Assembly: GCA_029242325.1 (NCBI GenBank)
Contig: JAQWUD010000033.1
Coordinates: 1-57,766 of the forward strand
DNA length: 57,766 bases
Source of the DNA: Luminiphilus sp.
GTDB taxonomy: Bacteria; Pseudomonadota; Gammaproteobacteria; Pseudomonadales; Halieaceae
Direction: 5' to 3'
How positions within the stretch are numbered: the stretch's first letter is position 1; each line of letters starts with the position of its first letter. Below the pieces are notes generated by a model. It saw nothing but the letters and a program-made list of their open reading frames with translations. It was not told the DNA's origin and searched no databases. Position numbers and translations under genes: made by a program. This document shows, one piece after another, positions 45,951 through 54,718 of the stretch.

Positions 45951-46406
45951 TCACCCTATATTATCAATGGCTTGCCTCATGCACTCAAGGTCCTCAACAG
46001 CGCCTCTTTCGTTCCAGAAAATACTGACCGCTCGCTCTGACAACTCAACCAATTGCGCGCCTACGGGCAGCAAGGCCAACCATTGGGGTGGCTCAGATTC
46101 ACCCCGCGTCGGCTGCCAACCCCCGTCGCACCACAGATACCTCAAGCTTCTCTCGGGTTGATGCAAGGCCTTTTCGAGGAGGCGCTCATAACTGACCAAT
46201 TCTCCGTCAGGAACAAATCGAAAACGTGCCGGCACCTCCGGCGCTGGCCGCACAGAAACGCGCAACCCGAGTTCGCGCGCGCGATCACGAAGCGCAGCCT
46301 TCTGGCGCTGGGCTTTGCTCGGCATGACAGATACCAAAGGCGCAACAACCACGGCAAGACCCAAAAAAATTAACGCATATACCAAGGCACTCCCCCTGCG
46401 AGACAT
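45951..46406 (-). CDS. Hypothetical single-pass membrane-anchored protein
   Basis: 151 residues. One N-terminal membrane helix (SALVYALIFLGLAVVVAPLV), then a basic short coiled segment (KAQRQKAALRDRARELGLRV) and a soluble domain with tryptophans (YLWCDGGWQPT, WLALLPVGAQLVELSERAV). Probably anchored in the inner membrane with the domain in the cytoplasm, given the basic residues after the helix. A gene of similar size adjoins topA in Pseudomonas (from memory). I do not recognise a functional family. Confidence 0.65.
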   Translation of the reverse strand: MSRRGSALVYALIFLGLAVVVAPLVSVMPSKAQRQKAALRDRARELGLRVSVRPAPEVPARFRFVPDGELVSYERLLEKALHQPERSLRYLWCDGGWQPTRGESEPPQWLALLPVGAQLVELSERAVSIFWNERGAVEDLECMRQAIDNIG

Positions 46407-46460
46407 CGTGCTATTTTTGGACTACATTTACCCGAAACGAATCCGAGTAGCGAGCAGAGT

Positions 46461-46898
46461 ATGCCTTACCAGAATATTTTGGTGGCCGTAGATTTGGGTG
46501 TAACCACCGACACCGTCGCAGACCGTGCAGCACAATTGGCGCAACAAAATCGGGCGCAGCTCCATGTGCTACATGTCATCGAGCCATTGGCTATCACTTA
46601 TGGTGGAGATATCCCTATGGATTTCTCTGCAATTCAAGACGAGATTCATAGTCAGGCAAAAGAGCAGTTGAACAAGCTCTGCGATGCCCTGTCAGTTCCC
46701 TCGGCAAACCGGCATCTCGCGACGGGCCGCCCCGAAACAGAGATCCCCACTCAGGCCAGATCCGGTAACTGCGATCTGATCATCGTGGGTAGCCACGCGC
46801 GGTGGGGGCTGGCGCTGCTTCTGGGCTCTACAACCGACGGCGTGATGCACAGCGCCGATTGCGATGTACTCGCGGTCAAGGTCGATACCGACGGCTGA
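46461..46898 (+). CDS. Universal stress protein (UspA family)
   Basis: 145 residues, single Usp domain. It has the opening NILVAVDLGV, the typical LHVLHVIEPLAITYGGD segment, and the nucleotide-binding motif GSHARWGLALLLGSTTDGVM (G-2x-G-9x-G-S/T type), followed by CDVLAVK. It probably binds ATP or forms dimers during stress or growth arrest; specific role unknown. Cytoplasmic. It has its own promoter and is followed by the convergent glutaredoxin-like gene after 17 nt. Confidence 0.92.
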   Translation: MPYQNILVAVDLGVTTDTVADRAAQLAQQNRAQLHVLHVIEPLAITYGGDIPMDFSAIQDEIHSQAKEQLNKLCDALSVPSANRHLATGRPETEIPTQARSGNCDLIIVGSHARWGLALLLGSTTDGVMHSADCDVLAVKVDTDG

Positions 46899-46915
46899 CA
46901 ACATCGATCACCGCC

Positions 46916-47140
46916 CTATTGGGCCATAAATGCTGCTAGCTGAGTGCCATCAAAGGGCCATCCCAGCTCACGTCCAACGGCGTCGCGCACCACTGGTATG
47001 CGGACACCGTAGCGTTCCATCAACCCTAGATCATCCGCTATGTCGATGGCGACGAATTCATACCGGGCCGCATCCAAAATATCCTCAGCGTGCTGGCAAA
47101 GGTGGCATCCCGCAGTGGTGTACAGTGTCAGTTGACCCAT
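46916..47140 (-). CDS. Glutaredoxin-like protein (DUF836)
   Basis: 74 residues, thioredoxin fold with the CxxC active site in TTAGCHLCQHAE, then FVAIDIADDLGLMERYGVRI and IPVVRD (the cis-proline loop), ending GWPFDGTQLAAFM. This matches the small glutaredoxin-like DUF836 family. A disulfide reductase role is inferred. It is divergent from the SpoU methyltransferase; the two starts are 24 nt apart, so promoters must overlap the opposite genes. Confidence 0.9.
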   Translation of the reverse strand: MGQLTLYTTAGCHLCQHAEDILDAARYEFVAIDIADDLGLMERYGVRIPVVRDAVGRELGWPFDGTQLAAFMAQ

Positions 47141-47164
47141 TGTGCGCTCCCGAAGATCATTGGC

Positions 47165-47959
47165 ATGGCTGACTCAACCCCCTCCCCATGGCAACCTCAT
47201 CTCGGCCTGACCCTGTTTGGGCGCAAGCCGGCCCTCGAGGCGCTTGCGGACAGCACACTGCCGATCCACTGTGTGCATCTGGCAAAAAGCAACCGTGCCG
47301 GGGGCATTATCGCCGAAATCGCCCGCTTGGCCGAGCAACGCGGTATCACCATCCGCTACCACGATAAGCAAGCACTCTCGAGAATTTCAAAAAATGGCCG
47401 GCAAGATCAAGGCGTCGCACTGGACGTGGTTTGCCCGCAATTCAGGCGCGCGGAAGATGTGGCATCAGACAACTCAACCTCCGCAATGTTGCTCGCACTC
47501 GATGGTGTGACCAATCCACAAAATGTAGGCATGATCTTGCGCTCGGCGGTCGCGGCAGGGATCGATGGTGTGTTGTATCCCAAGCGGGGGGTCGCGGCGT
47601 TGGGACCACTCGTCATCAAGGCTTCAGCCGGCACGGTCTTTCGAGCACCCATTTTGCACTGCAACAGCCTTACCGAGGGATTGGCCGTGCTTGCGAGTGC
47701 GGGGTACCAGATCCTCACCCTCGACGCAGCAGCGCCTCTTTCGCTGTATGACTTCACCCCCGCTCCGCGAACAGTGTTTGTGCTGGGGGGCGAGAGCGAA
47801 GGCATCAGTCATGCGGTGCAGACCATAGCCAACGAGAGTGTGAGCATCCCCATGTTCAATGGCGTCGAGTCGCTCAACGTTGCAATCACTGCCGCTCTGG
47901 TAGCATTTCACCTCACAGCAGTGACGGGTCCAACGCGTTCAGTTTTCACCCGGCGCTGA
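47165..47959 (+). CDS. SpoU/TrmH family RNA 2'-O-methyltransferase
   Basis: 264 residues from ATG 47165; the longer frame from 47090 overlaps the divergent glutaredoxin gene and is rejected. An N-terminal SpoU substrate-binding domain (LTLFGRKPALEAL) and a C-terminal knotted SPOUT domain with the three motifs NPQNVGMILRSA, LGGESEGIS and IPMFNGVESLNVA. RlmB-like architecture suggests methylation of a ribose in 23S rRNA, but other targets such as tRNA are possible. The last 21 nt overlap the convergent end of the PQQ dehydrogenase gene. Confidence 0.9.
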   Translation: MADSTPSPWQPHLGLTLFGRKPALEALADSTLPIHCVHLAKSNRAGGIIAEIARLAEQRGITIRYHDKQALSRISKNGRQDQGVALDVVCPQFRRAEDVASDNSTSAMLLALDGVTNPQNVGMILRSAVAAGIDGVLYPKRGVAALGPLVIKASAGTVFRAPILHCNSLTEGLAVLASAGYQILTLDAAAPLSLYDFTPAPRTVFVLGGESEGISHAVQTIANESVSIPMFNGVESLNVAITAALVAFHLTAVTGPTRSVFTRR

Positions 47960-50122
47960 GGCGTTACCGTTGGCGACCGCTAACCACGCCTGCTGAATCA
48001 CGTAAGCACGGATCGCGTCGGTGTCCTCTTTAGTCAAATGCCCGGCGAACGACACCATACCCTGCTTTTCAAGCACGCCTTCACGAACCACTTGATCCCA
48101 GGCCTCATCGTTTGCCGAGATGGCTGACCAGCGGAGGTCTGGAATCACGCCGCCACTTACCGCGAATGCCCCGTGACAAAAATGACAATTCTCGGCAAAG
48201 CGCTGCATACCAAGCTGATGCTGCTCCGGCTCGCCAAAAATGGGCGATTTAGGCGTCGCGCTGACTACCTTAGCCAGAGGCGCAGGCATCGTCTCGTTGC
48301 CACCCACCTTGAAGGTGATCACTCTGGCTGGCTCCTTACCCTTCGCCTCGCCATAGGTGAACCCAGCAATGAGGCTCGAGACGCTGCCCCAGCCTGACAG
48401 CACGCTCAAATACTGCTCGCCATCAATTTCATATGTCATCGGAGCCGCCGCTGCGTTACCCACCAAAGAATGAGACCATAAGCGTTCCCCTGTTTCCGCA
48501 TCGTAAGCAACAAAATCACCAAATTTATTGCCCTGAAAAACCAGTCCGGCAGTGGTGCTCAATACGCCACCATTGAGCGGCAGTGGGAAGGGTACAGCCC
48601 AGCGCGGCTCCGCTTTGACCGGATCCCAGGCAAGCAATGTGCCGCCATCCAAGCCCGACACCGCGGCCAGCGTTCCGGCTGGATACTCGACTGGCCAACC
48701 AGCCGCCGCATCGTAACCAATGTTCCAGATGGACTTACTGTCCGCAACATTGCGGGTTTTATCGTAGAAAAAAGGAATCTCATTGACCGGGATGTAGACC
48801 AACCCTGTGTCGGGGTTAAAGGCCATTGGGTGCCAGTTATGTGCGCCCGTGGGCCCTGGCACCACTGCGTACAGCGCGAGGTCTACCGCCTCCTCCATCA
48901 GGACGGGCCGGCCGGACTCATCAAATTCACCGGTGGTCCAGTTCTGGTTAGTGAAGGGCGTTGCAGAAACGAGCTCTCCACTGGCCGCGTCCAGCACGTA
49001 GAAAAACCCGTTCTTGGGTGCCTGCATCACGACGCGACGACTGCCACCTCCGTCACCCAGGGGCAAGTCAGCCAGCATGATTTGCTGCGTCGCGGTGTAG
49101 TCCCAGCGATCGCGCGGCGTCGTCTGGTAGTGCCAGCGATACCTTCCGGTATCCGCGTCCACTGCAAGAATTGAGGACAGGAATAAATTATCACCGTCAC
49201 TGTCGGGGTCGCGAATATCGGGGTTCCAAGGGGATCCATTACCCACTCCGATCAGGATCTGGTCATTCACCGTGTCATAAACAATGGAATCCCAAGCAGT
49301 ACCTCCACCACCATCGGTGACCCACGCGCCAGCATCACCCCATGTGTCATTTGCCAGCGCTGCGAGGATGTCGTCAGAAGCCGCGCCATCGGGTTTTTTC
49401 TCTGGGTTCGGTACGGTATAGAAGCGCCATGCCAGCGCGCCGCTATTGACGTTGTAGGCGCTCACATATCCACGGACCCCGAGCTCGGCTCCCGCATTCC
49501 CAATAATGACCTTGTCTTTAAAAACCCGCGGCGCACCTGTGATCGTATAGGGCTTACTCTGATCTACAGTGACGACACTCCAGACTACCTCACCCGAGGC
49601 GGCGTCCAGCGCCTCAAGGCGACCGTCGAATACCCCCACGAATACCCTGCCGTTATGGACCGCAACACCGCGGTTGACCACATCGCAGCATCCCTTGGCG
49701 GCGTCCTTACCAGACACCTCCGGATCGTAAACCCACTTCTCCTCTCCGGTTTTTGCGTCGAGTGCGTAAACAACTGACCACGCGCTAGACACGTACATCA
49801 CGCCATCTACCACGATGGGCGTCGCCTCTGCCCCCCGGGGTTTGGCCATCTCGTAAACCCACCCCACCCCCAACTCAGGTAGCGTATCCCGGTTTATCTG
49901 GCCGAGAGTTGAGTGACGCTGCTCGTCGTAGCCTCCGCCATAGGTCATCCACATCTCTGGCTCTGCTGCGGCATTTTTGATGCGATCAGTGTCAACTTGC
50001 GCGACCACCGCAGGGGTTTGCAACGTCACCTCACTGCTCGCAGCTCTATCAGCTTCCTGCCCACAGGCCACTAGAGCGAGCATAAAAGATAAAATAGTGA
50101 TGATCCGGAACAGATGTACCAT
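47939..50122 (-). CDS. PQQ-dependent quinohaemoprotein dehydrogenase (lipoprotein, fused cytochrome c)
   Basis: 727 residues from ATG 50122, after GGGGGC; upstream in-frame starts would spoil the signal. Lipoprotein signal IITILSFMLALVACG (lipobox LVAC), then an eight-bladed PQQ propeller. The vicinal disulfide pair is in KGCCDVVNRG, and blade motifs include DAKTGEEKWVYDP and DAASGEVVW. A C-terminal cytochrome c domain carries CHFCH (ENCHFCHGAF). This layout is that of type II alcohol dehydrogenases, oxidising alcohols or similar substrates in the periplasm. Substrate unknown. PQQ synthesis genes are not in the window. Confidence 0.9.
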   Translation of the reverse strand: MVHLFRIITILSFMLALVACGQEADRAASSEVTLQTPAVVAQVDTDRIKNAAAEPEMWMTYGGGYDEQRHSTLGQINRDTLPELGVGWVYEMAKPRGAEATPIVVDGVMYVSSAWSVVYALDAKTGEEKWVYDPEVSGKDAAKGCCDVVNRGVAVHNGRVFVGVFDGRLEALDAASGEVVWSVVTVDQSKPYTITGAPRVFKDKVIIGNAGAELGVRGYVSAYNVNSGALAWRFYTVPNPEKKPDGAASDDILAALANDTWGDAGAWVTDGGGGTAWDSIVYDTVNDQILIGVGNGSPWNPDIRDPDSDGDNLFLSSILAVDADTGRYRWHYQTTPRDRWDYTATQQIMLADLPLGDGGGSRRVVMQAPKNGFFYVLDAASGELVSATPFTNQNWTTGEFDESGRPVLMEEAVDLALYAVVPGPTGAHNWHPMAFNPDTGLVYIPVNEIPFFYDKTRNVADSKSIWNIGYDAAAGWPVEYPAGTLAAVSGLDGGTLLAWDPVKAEPRWAVPFPLPLNGGVLSTTAGLVFQGNKFGDFVAYDAETGERLWSHSLVGNAAAAPMTYEIDGEQYLSVLSGWGSVSSLIAGFTYGEAKGKEPARVITFKVGGNETMPAPLAKVVSATPKSPIFGEPEQHQLGMQRFAENCHFCHGAFAVSGGVIPDLRWSAISANDEAWDQVVREGVLEKQGMVSFAGHLTKEDTDAIRAYVIQQAWLAVANGNASAPGEN

Positions 50123-50245
50123 GGCAGCCCCCTGATAGTTGTTGTTGGTTGTTGCTTCCTGATGCCGAAAGTGTAGCCAAATCACACAGCCAAGGCTCTT
50201 TTTATTGGCATGCACAGAGATGAGGCTATCGGCGCCTGATAAACG

Positions 50246-51421
50246 CTACTTGGAGAGAAACGACATTCCCTCCTCAAGCCCGCGCAGTGTCAGGGGATAC
50301 ATCTTCCCCTCCATCAATTGACGGGTAATGGCGATTGACTGGGTGTACTCCCATTCGTCTTCTGGGACGGGATTAATCCAGATGCACCTCTCATAGGTCT
50401 CCCGCAACCGACGCACCCACAACTCGCCAGATTCCTCATTCCAGTGCTCGACGGATCCTCCCGGCTGCATGATTTCGTAGGGAGACATTGACGCGTCGCC
50501 TACAAACACGACTTTATAGTCATGGGCATATTTGTGCATCAGGTCGAGCGTGGAAGTACGCTCATTGAAACGCCTGATGTTGTTCTTCCAGACACTTTCA
50601 TAAACGAAGTTATGGAAATAAAAGTACTCGAGGTGCTTGAACTCAGTTCGCGCTGCCGAGAACAACTCCTCACAGATCTTGACGTGCGGATCCATGGAGC
50701 CACCAACGTCAAGGAATAAGAGCACCTTTACCGCATTGTGACGCTCGGGGACCATCTTGATGTCGAGCAGCCCGGCGTTGCGCGCGGTGGACTTTATGGT
50801 GTCATCAAGATCAAGCTCCTCGGTCGCGCCGGTTCGCGCAAATTTGCGTAATCTGCGCATGGCAATCTTGATATTGCGCGTACCCAGCTCCACGCTGTCA
50901 TCCAGGTTTTTGAAATCGCGCCGATCCCATACCTTCGCCGCTCTCTTGTTCTTACTCTCACCACCCACACGAATCCCTTCAGGGTGGTAACCATCATTAC
51001 CGAATGGCGAAGTTCCCTCGGTGCCAATCCATTTATTGCCCCCTGAGTGCCGCTTTTTCTGCTCTTCGAGGCGCTGCTTGAACTGCTCAATCAGCTCATC
51101 TAGGCCGCCAAGGCTCTCGATTTTGGCCTTGTCCTCCTCAGACAGCTGCTTCATAAACTCAGAACGCAACCAATCGTCGGGAATCATCGCCTCTATTACA
51201 TCATCGAGCGCCTCAAGGTCCTGAAAGTGCAGACCAAACGCGCGATCAAACCGATCGTAGTACTTTTCATCCTTCACTAGGATTGCGCGCGACAGCGAGT
51301 AGAAATCGTCCATATCTCCAAAAGCCAGGCGCTGCTCCATTGCTTCCAGCAAGTCCAACAACTCTCTGGGTGTTACAGGCACCCCAGTGTCTTTCAGGAC
51401 GTGAAAGAAGTTCACCAACAT
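50246..51421 (-). CDS. VWA domain protein (CoxE-like), partner of the MoxR ATPase
   Basis: 391 residues from ATG 51421 (MLVNFFHVLKDTGVPVTPRE), four nt after the MoxR gene; the longer frame reaching 51478 lies within it. The family starts with this CoxE-like N-terminus. A VWA-type metal-ion site region follows: VLLFLDVGGSMDPHVK, with DVGGS in place of the usual DxSxS, and later VFVGDASMSPYEI. The long basic/acidic middle (EQFKQRLEEQKKRHSG, RDFKNLDDSVELG) is typical. MoxR-VWA pairs act as chaperones inserting metals or maturing enzymes; the client is not known. Confidence 0.85.
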   Translation of the reverse strand: MLVNFFHVLKDTGVPVTPRELLDLLEAMEQRLAFGDMDDFYSLSRAILVKDEKYYDRFDRAFGLHFQDLEALDDVIEAMIPDDWLRSEFMKQLSEEDKAKIESLGGLDELIEQFKQRLEEQKKRHSGGNKWIGTEGTSPFGNDGYHPEGIRVGGESKNKRAAKVWDRRDFKNLDDSVELGTRNIKIAMRRLRKFARTGATEELDLDDTIKSTARNAGLLDIKMVPERHNAVKVLLFLDVGGSMDPHVKICEELFSAARTEFKHLEYFYFHNFVYESVWKNNIRRFNERTSTLDLMHKYAHDYKVVFVGDASMSPYEIMQPGGSVEHWNEESGELWVRRLRETYERCIWINPVPEDEWEYTQSIAITRQLMEGKMYPLTLRGLEEGMSFLSK

Positions 51422-51425
51422 GGAT

Positions 51426-52271
51426 TTAGCGCGCCTCGCGACGATGCATGAATGCCAAGCGCTCCAGCAACTGAACATCTTGCTCGTTCTTCAATAAGGC
51501 GCCATACAAGGGAGGAATCGCCTTGGTCGGATCGCGATTTTTTAGTATCTCGTCGGGAATATCATCCGCCATGAGCAGCTTAAGCCAATCAATGAGCTCA
51601 GAGGTAGACGGCTTTTTCTTAAGACCGGGGATCTCCCTCAATTCGAAGAACACCTCAAGCGCTTCTTGCACCAGACTCTTTTCGATCTTCGGATAGTGCA
51701 CCGCGATGATCTCTTTCATCGTCTCCTTGCTGGGGAAATTAATGAAGTGAAAAAAGCAGCGGCGCAGAAAAGCATCGGGCAGTTCTTTTTCATTATTTGA
51801 AGTAATGATGATGATCGGCCGGTGTTTTGCCTTGACGGTCTCGCCCGTCTCATAAACGAAGAACTCCATGCGATCGAGCTCGACCAACAGGTCGTTCGGG
51901 AATTCAATGTCAGCCTTGTCGACCTCATCGATCAACAGCACGACCTGCTCGTCACCGGTGAATGCATCCCATAATTTTCCGCGCTTGATATATTGGCTAA
52001 CGTCCTCGACCTTACCGTCGCCCAGCTGAGAGTCTCGCAAGCGAGACACTGCGTCGTATTCATAAAGCCCCTGCTGGGCTTTAGTCGTCGATTTGATATG
52101 CCACTGGATCAGGGTTTTACCCAACCCCGCCGCGACCTCCTCAGCAAGCATCGTCTTGCCAGTTCCGGGCTCTCCCTTAATCAGCAAGGGGCGCTGCAGG
52201 GCCACCGAGGCGTTGACCGCCATACGCAAATCATCTGTGGCAACGTAGCGTTCTGTTCCTTCAAACTTCAT
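51426..52271 (-). CDS. MoxR-type AAA+ ATPase
   Basis: 281 residues from ATG 52271 (MKFEGTERYVATDDL), the usual N-terminus of homologues and behind a GAGAG site; ATG 52295 would add eight residues. Walker A GEPGTGKTM, Walker B VVLLIDEVDKAD, sensor 1 IIITSNNEKELPDAFLRRC, arginine finger region FLRRCFFHFI. Partner of the VWA protein immediately downstream; the pair is commonly found together as a chaperone module. Cytoplasmic. Confidence 0.92.
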   Translation of the reverse strand: MKFEGTERYVATDDLRMAVNASVALQRPLLIKGEPGTGKTMLAEEVAAGLGKTLIQWHIKSTTKAQQGLYEYDAVSRLRDSQLGDGKVEDVSQYIKRGKLWDAFTGDEQVVLLIDEVDKADIEFPNDLLVELDRMEFFVYETGETVKAKHRPIIIITSNNEKELPDAFLRRCFFHFINFPSKETMKEIIAVHYPKIEKSLVQEALEVFFELREIPGLKKKPSTSELIDWLKLLMADDIPDEILKNRDPTKAIPPLYGALLKNEQDVQLLERLAFMHRREAR

Positions 52272-52342
52272 ACCAAGCGTCTCTCGTTTAGGCATTGATT
52301 GGGCCGCGCAGACTAACCCATGTTAGATGCGCAAACCACAGC

Positions 52343-52681
52343 TTAACGGTCGGCACGCAAGCGCCAGCGGCGCCAGTACAGCCCAGCGAGCGCGCCACAA
52401 ACCGCACCCCCCAGCAGCCACAGCGCCGGCACGGTGGCTGATCCAATGCCATCTCCAAACAAAGCATTGAAAATGACGACAATGAGCGCGGGCGCCACCG
52501 TGGTGACCTCGGCGCTGGGAAACGCGGGGACCAACAGCAATCCCGCGACCAGCCCGAGCAGCGCCGCACTTCCACGAGACAGAGGCGATACAAACCACAA
52601 TGCGCGCAGCATAGCCACACCTGCCACTGCCGCGGCGCAATAAATCACGATGGCAAAATAATACGACTCGGTGGTTAGCAT
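52343..52681 (-). CDS. Small membrane protein, hypothetical
   Basis: 112 residues with three to four membrane segments (YYFAIVIYCAAAVAGVAML, GSAALLGLVAGLLLVPAF, TTVAPALIVVIFNALFG, VPALWLLGGAVCGALAGLYW) and a short basic tail. It overlaps the ycgL stop by 7 nt, so it probably belongs to the rnd-ycgL transcript. The function is unknown. About 70 nt follow before the MoxR gene. Confidence 0.75.
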   Translation of the reverse strand: MLTTESYYFAIVIYCAAAVAGVAMLRALWFVSPLSRGSAALLGLVAGLLLVPAFPSAEVTTVAPALIVVIFNALFGDGIGSATVPALWLLGGAVCGALAGLYWRRWRLRADR

Positions 52682-52962
52682 GAACCGTCCTCCTCGATCA
52701 GACGCTCGGACACCCCGCTTGGCGGCAATTGAAGGAAATAGCCGCTGGTTGCGATCGCCTCCATCACCACTGTCGCGGGCTGTGCTGCAAGCGGTCGCTT
52801 GGCTGTCAGGGTTAAAGACATTACTTTCTCGGGACGATCAAACACTTCAGACAGGCCATCGGGCCACTGTGCGGGCAACAGGTCCTTCGGTACGTAGACG
52901 AAGGTATTGGGTTTGCGAGGCGTTTTATATACATCGACCTCGATACTGGTTGCGCCTGTCAT
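52675..52962 (-). CDS. YcgL domain protein
   Basis: 95 residues from ATG 52962, which overlaps the rnd stop (ATGA); a longer frame runs back into rnd and is rejected. The YcgL pattern is clear: EVDVYKTPRKPNTFVYV, then LPAQWPDGLSEVFDRPEKVM, LTAKRPLAAQPATVV and GYFLQLPP. A small alpha/beta protein of unknown biochemical role. Its coupling to rnd is also found in Pseudomonas. Confidence 0.9.
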   Translation of the reverse strand: MTGATSIEVDVYKTPRKPNTFVYVPKDLLPAQWPDGLSEVFDRPEKVMSLTLTAKRPLAAQPATVVMEAIATSGYFLQLPPSGVSERLIEEDGSC

Positions 52963-54065
52963 TGCCGGTAAAGCTCCACTAGCGAGGCCTGCAGTACTGC
53001 CACCACCGTCTCCTGACGCCAGCCAGACCAAGCAGGCAACGGTGGGAGCGATGGATTGGCCAGCTGACGAATCATGTGCTCGAGATCCGCTTTCGGCATG
53101 AGCACTTCGGGTGCAATGTTCAAATCCTTCGCTATCGCCCCAAGCTGCTCTGAGAGCAGCGGCAACCATTTTCGCTCGGCAGCAGCCAATGGCGGCGGTG
53201 CGACTTGTGACAAATCCGCACCCAAGTCCTTGATGGTTCGCTGGATTTCCGCCACCAGCGCTTCACCCGCTCGGCGCACCAGCCCGTTGGGCATATCGGG
53301 GATAGCCGCAAGCGATTGGGTCGACTCCGGAACGGTACGTGCCGCCGCTGAAACCAACTTGTCAGACAAGATCCAGCTGCGCGGCCGATCAAGTCTTCGC
53401 GCTTCACGTTCACGCCAGCCCACGATCGCAGTCAGCGCGCATTGCTGCTTGCCCGATAACTTGTACGCCGATTTGAACTTACTGATCGGCGCTTTACCAC
53501 CGGGCTGCATACGAGCACCCTCCTCAAGCGCCCACTCATATCGCCCCATCTCCTGCGTCTTCTCGAGCAACTTCACTCCAATGGGTAAGAGGTAACTCAC
53601 ATCCTGAGCCGCATAAGTCATCTGTTTTGAGGAAAGGGGTCGCTGCAGCCAGTCCGACTGCGTCTCGTCCTTTGGCAAGTTAATGTCAAAAAATGCGGCC
53701 ACCAGCGCACGATAGCTGAGGCCTGCACCCAGTCCGACCAATGCGGCAGCACGCTGTGTGTCGAACAGGGGCATCGGGAGCACTCCCAACCAGTGAGAGA
53801 ATACCTCGAGATCCTCACTGGCACTGTGGACGAACTTGACCTGTGTCGGGTTACCTAAAAGGTGTTTGAGAGAGGCTGTGCTCGTCAGATTGAGCGGATC
53901 AACGAGATAAGCGTGCTCGCCCCAACAGAGCTGCACCAGGGCAACCTGCGGATAGAACGTGTCCCTCCGCCGAAACTCGGTATCCACCGCCACCCAGGCT
54001 GCTCCCTGATGCTCAAGCAGCAGCGCATCTAGCGCCGCGCTGCTGTCGATCCAGCTATGAGTCAT
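52959..54065 (-). CDS. rnd: Ribonuclease D
   Basis: 368 residues (E. coli 375). 3' to 5' exoribonuclease that trims tRNA and other RNAs. DEDD exonuclease motifs: [19 protein letters not shown] (D and E), [12 protein letters not shown], and [13 protein letters not shown] (third motif), followed by HRDC-type regions. It overlaps recR by four nt (ATGA) and ycgL by four, forming recR-rnd-ycgL. Confidence 0.93.
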   Translation of the reverse strand: MTHSWIDSSAALDALLLEHQGAAWVAVDTEFRRRDTFYPQVALVQLCWGEHAYLVDPLNLTSTASLKHLLGNPTQVKFVHSASEDLEVFSHWLGVLPMPLFDTQRAAALVGLGAGLSYRALVAAFFDINLPKDETQSDWLQRPLSSKQMTYAAQDVSYLLPIGVKLLEKTQEMGRYEWALEEGARMQPGGKAPISKFKSAYKLSGKQQCALTAIVGWREREARRLDRPRSWILSDKLVSAAARTVPESTQSLAAIPDMPNGLVRRAGEALVAEIQRTIKDLGADLSQVAPPPLAAAERKWLPLLSEQLGAIAKDLNIAPEVLMPKADLEHMIRQLANPSLPPLPAWSGWRQETVVAVLQASLVELYRQ

Positions 54066-54664
54066 TCACCCACTACCGTGCGACCACTGAGTGCGTGTGC
54101 CAGGGTGCTGGAGTCCGTATATTCGAGCTCTCCACCCAAGGGGACTCCGTGGGCAATCCGTGTCACGGTCACCGCTGCGGCCTTCGCACGCTGACTGATA
54201 AAATACGCGGTTGCTTCGCCTTCAACTGTGGGGTTGGTGGCCAAAATGATTTCCGTGATGTCGCCTGTTTCGAAACGCGCACACAGCGCGTCCAGACCCA
54301 GCTGCTCTGGCCCAATACCGTCGATGGGAGATAGGTGCCCCATTAGCACGTAGTAATGACCGCGAAACCCGCCGCTATGCTCTATCGCCATGACATCCGC
54401 CGGCGCCTCAACCACACACAGCGTGCCCGCGTCGCGTTTAGGGTCGGCACAGATCTCACAAATTGGCAGCTCAGTAAAATTGCGACATCGACCGCAGTTT
54501 CTCACTTTGGCCAAGGCGCTGTTGATCGCCTCAGAAATCTGTTGCGCACCGTCCCGGTCCCGCTCTAATAAATGCAGTGTCATCCGCTGAGCCGATTTAG
54601 GCCCCACCCCGGGCAGGTGCCTGAGGCTATCAATCAACCCCTCAATAGATGGACTTAACTTCAT
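54062..54664 (-). CDS. recR: Recombination mediator RecR
   Basis: 200 residues. Helix-hairpin-helix ([15 protein letters not shown]), four-cysteine zinc finger ([16 protein letters not shown]), TOPRIM domain ([19 protein letters not shown]), and C-terminal Walker-B-like part. Loads RecA on gapped DNA with RecF/RecO. The gap to dnaX is 54 nt; the usual intervening ybaB gene is absent. Confidence 0.95.
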   Translation of the reverse strand: MKLSPSIEGLIDSLRHLPGVGPKSAQRMTLHLLERDRDGAQQISEAINSALAKVRNCGRCRNFTELPICEICADPKRDAGTLCVVEAPADVMAIEHSGGFRGHYYVLMGHLSPIDGIGPEQLGLDALCARFETGDITEIILATNPTVEGEATAYFISQRAKAAAVTVTRIAHGVPLGGELEYTDSSTLAHALSGRTVVGE

Positions 54665-54718
54665 TTAAATCATACCTTTATGATTCTTATGTCATACTTT
54701 AATAGAGCGCCGGGAACC

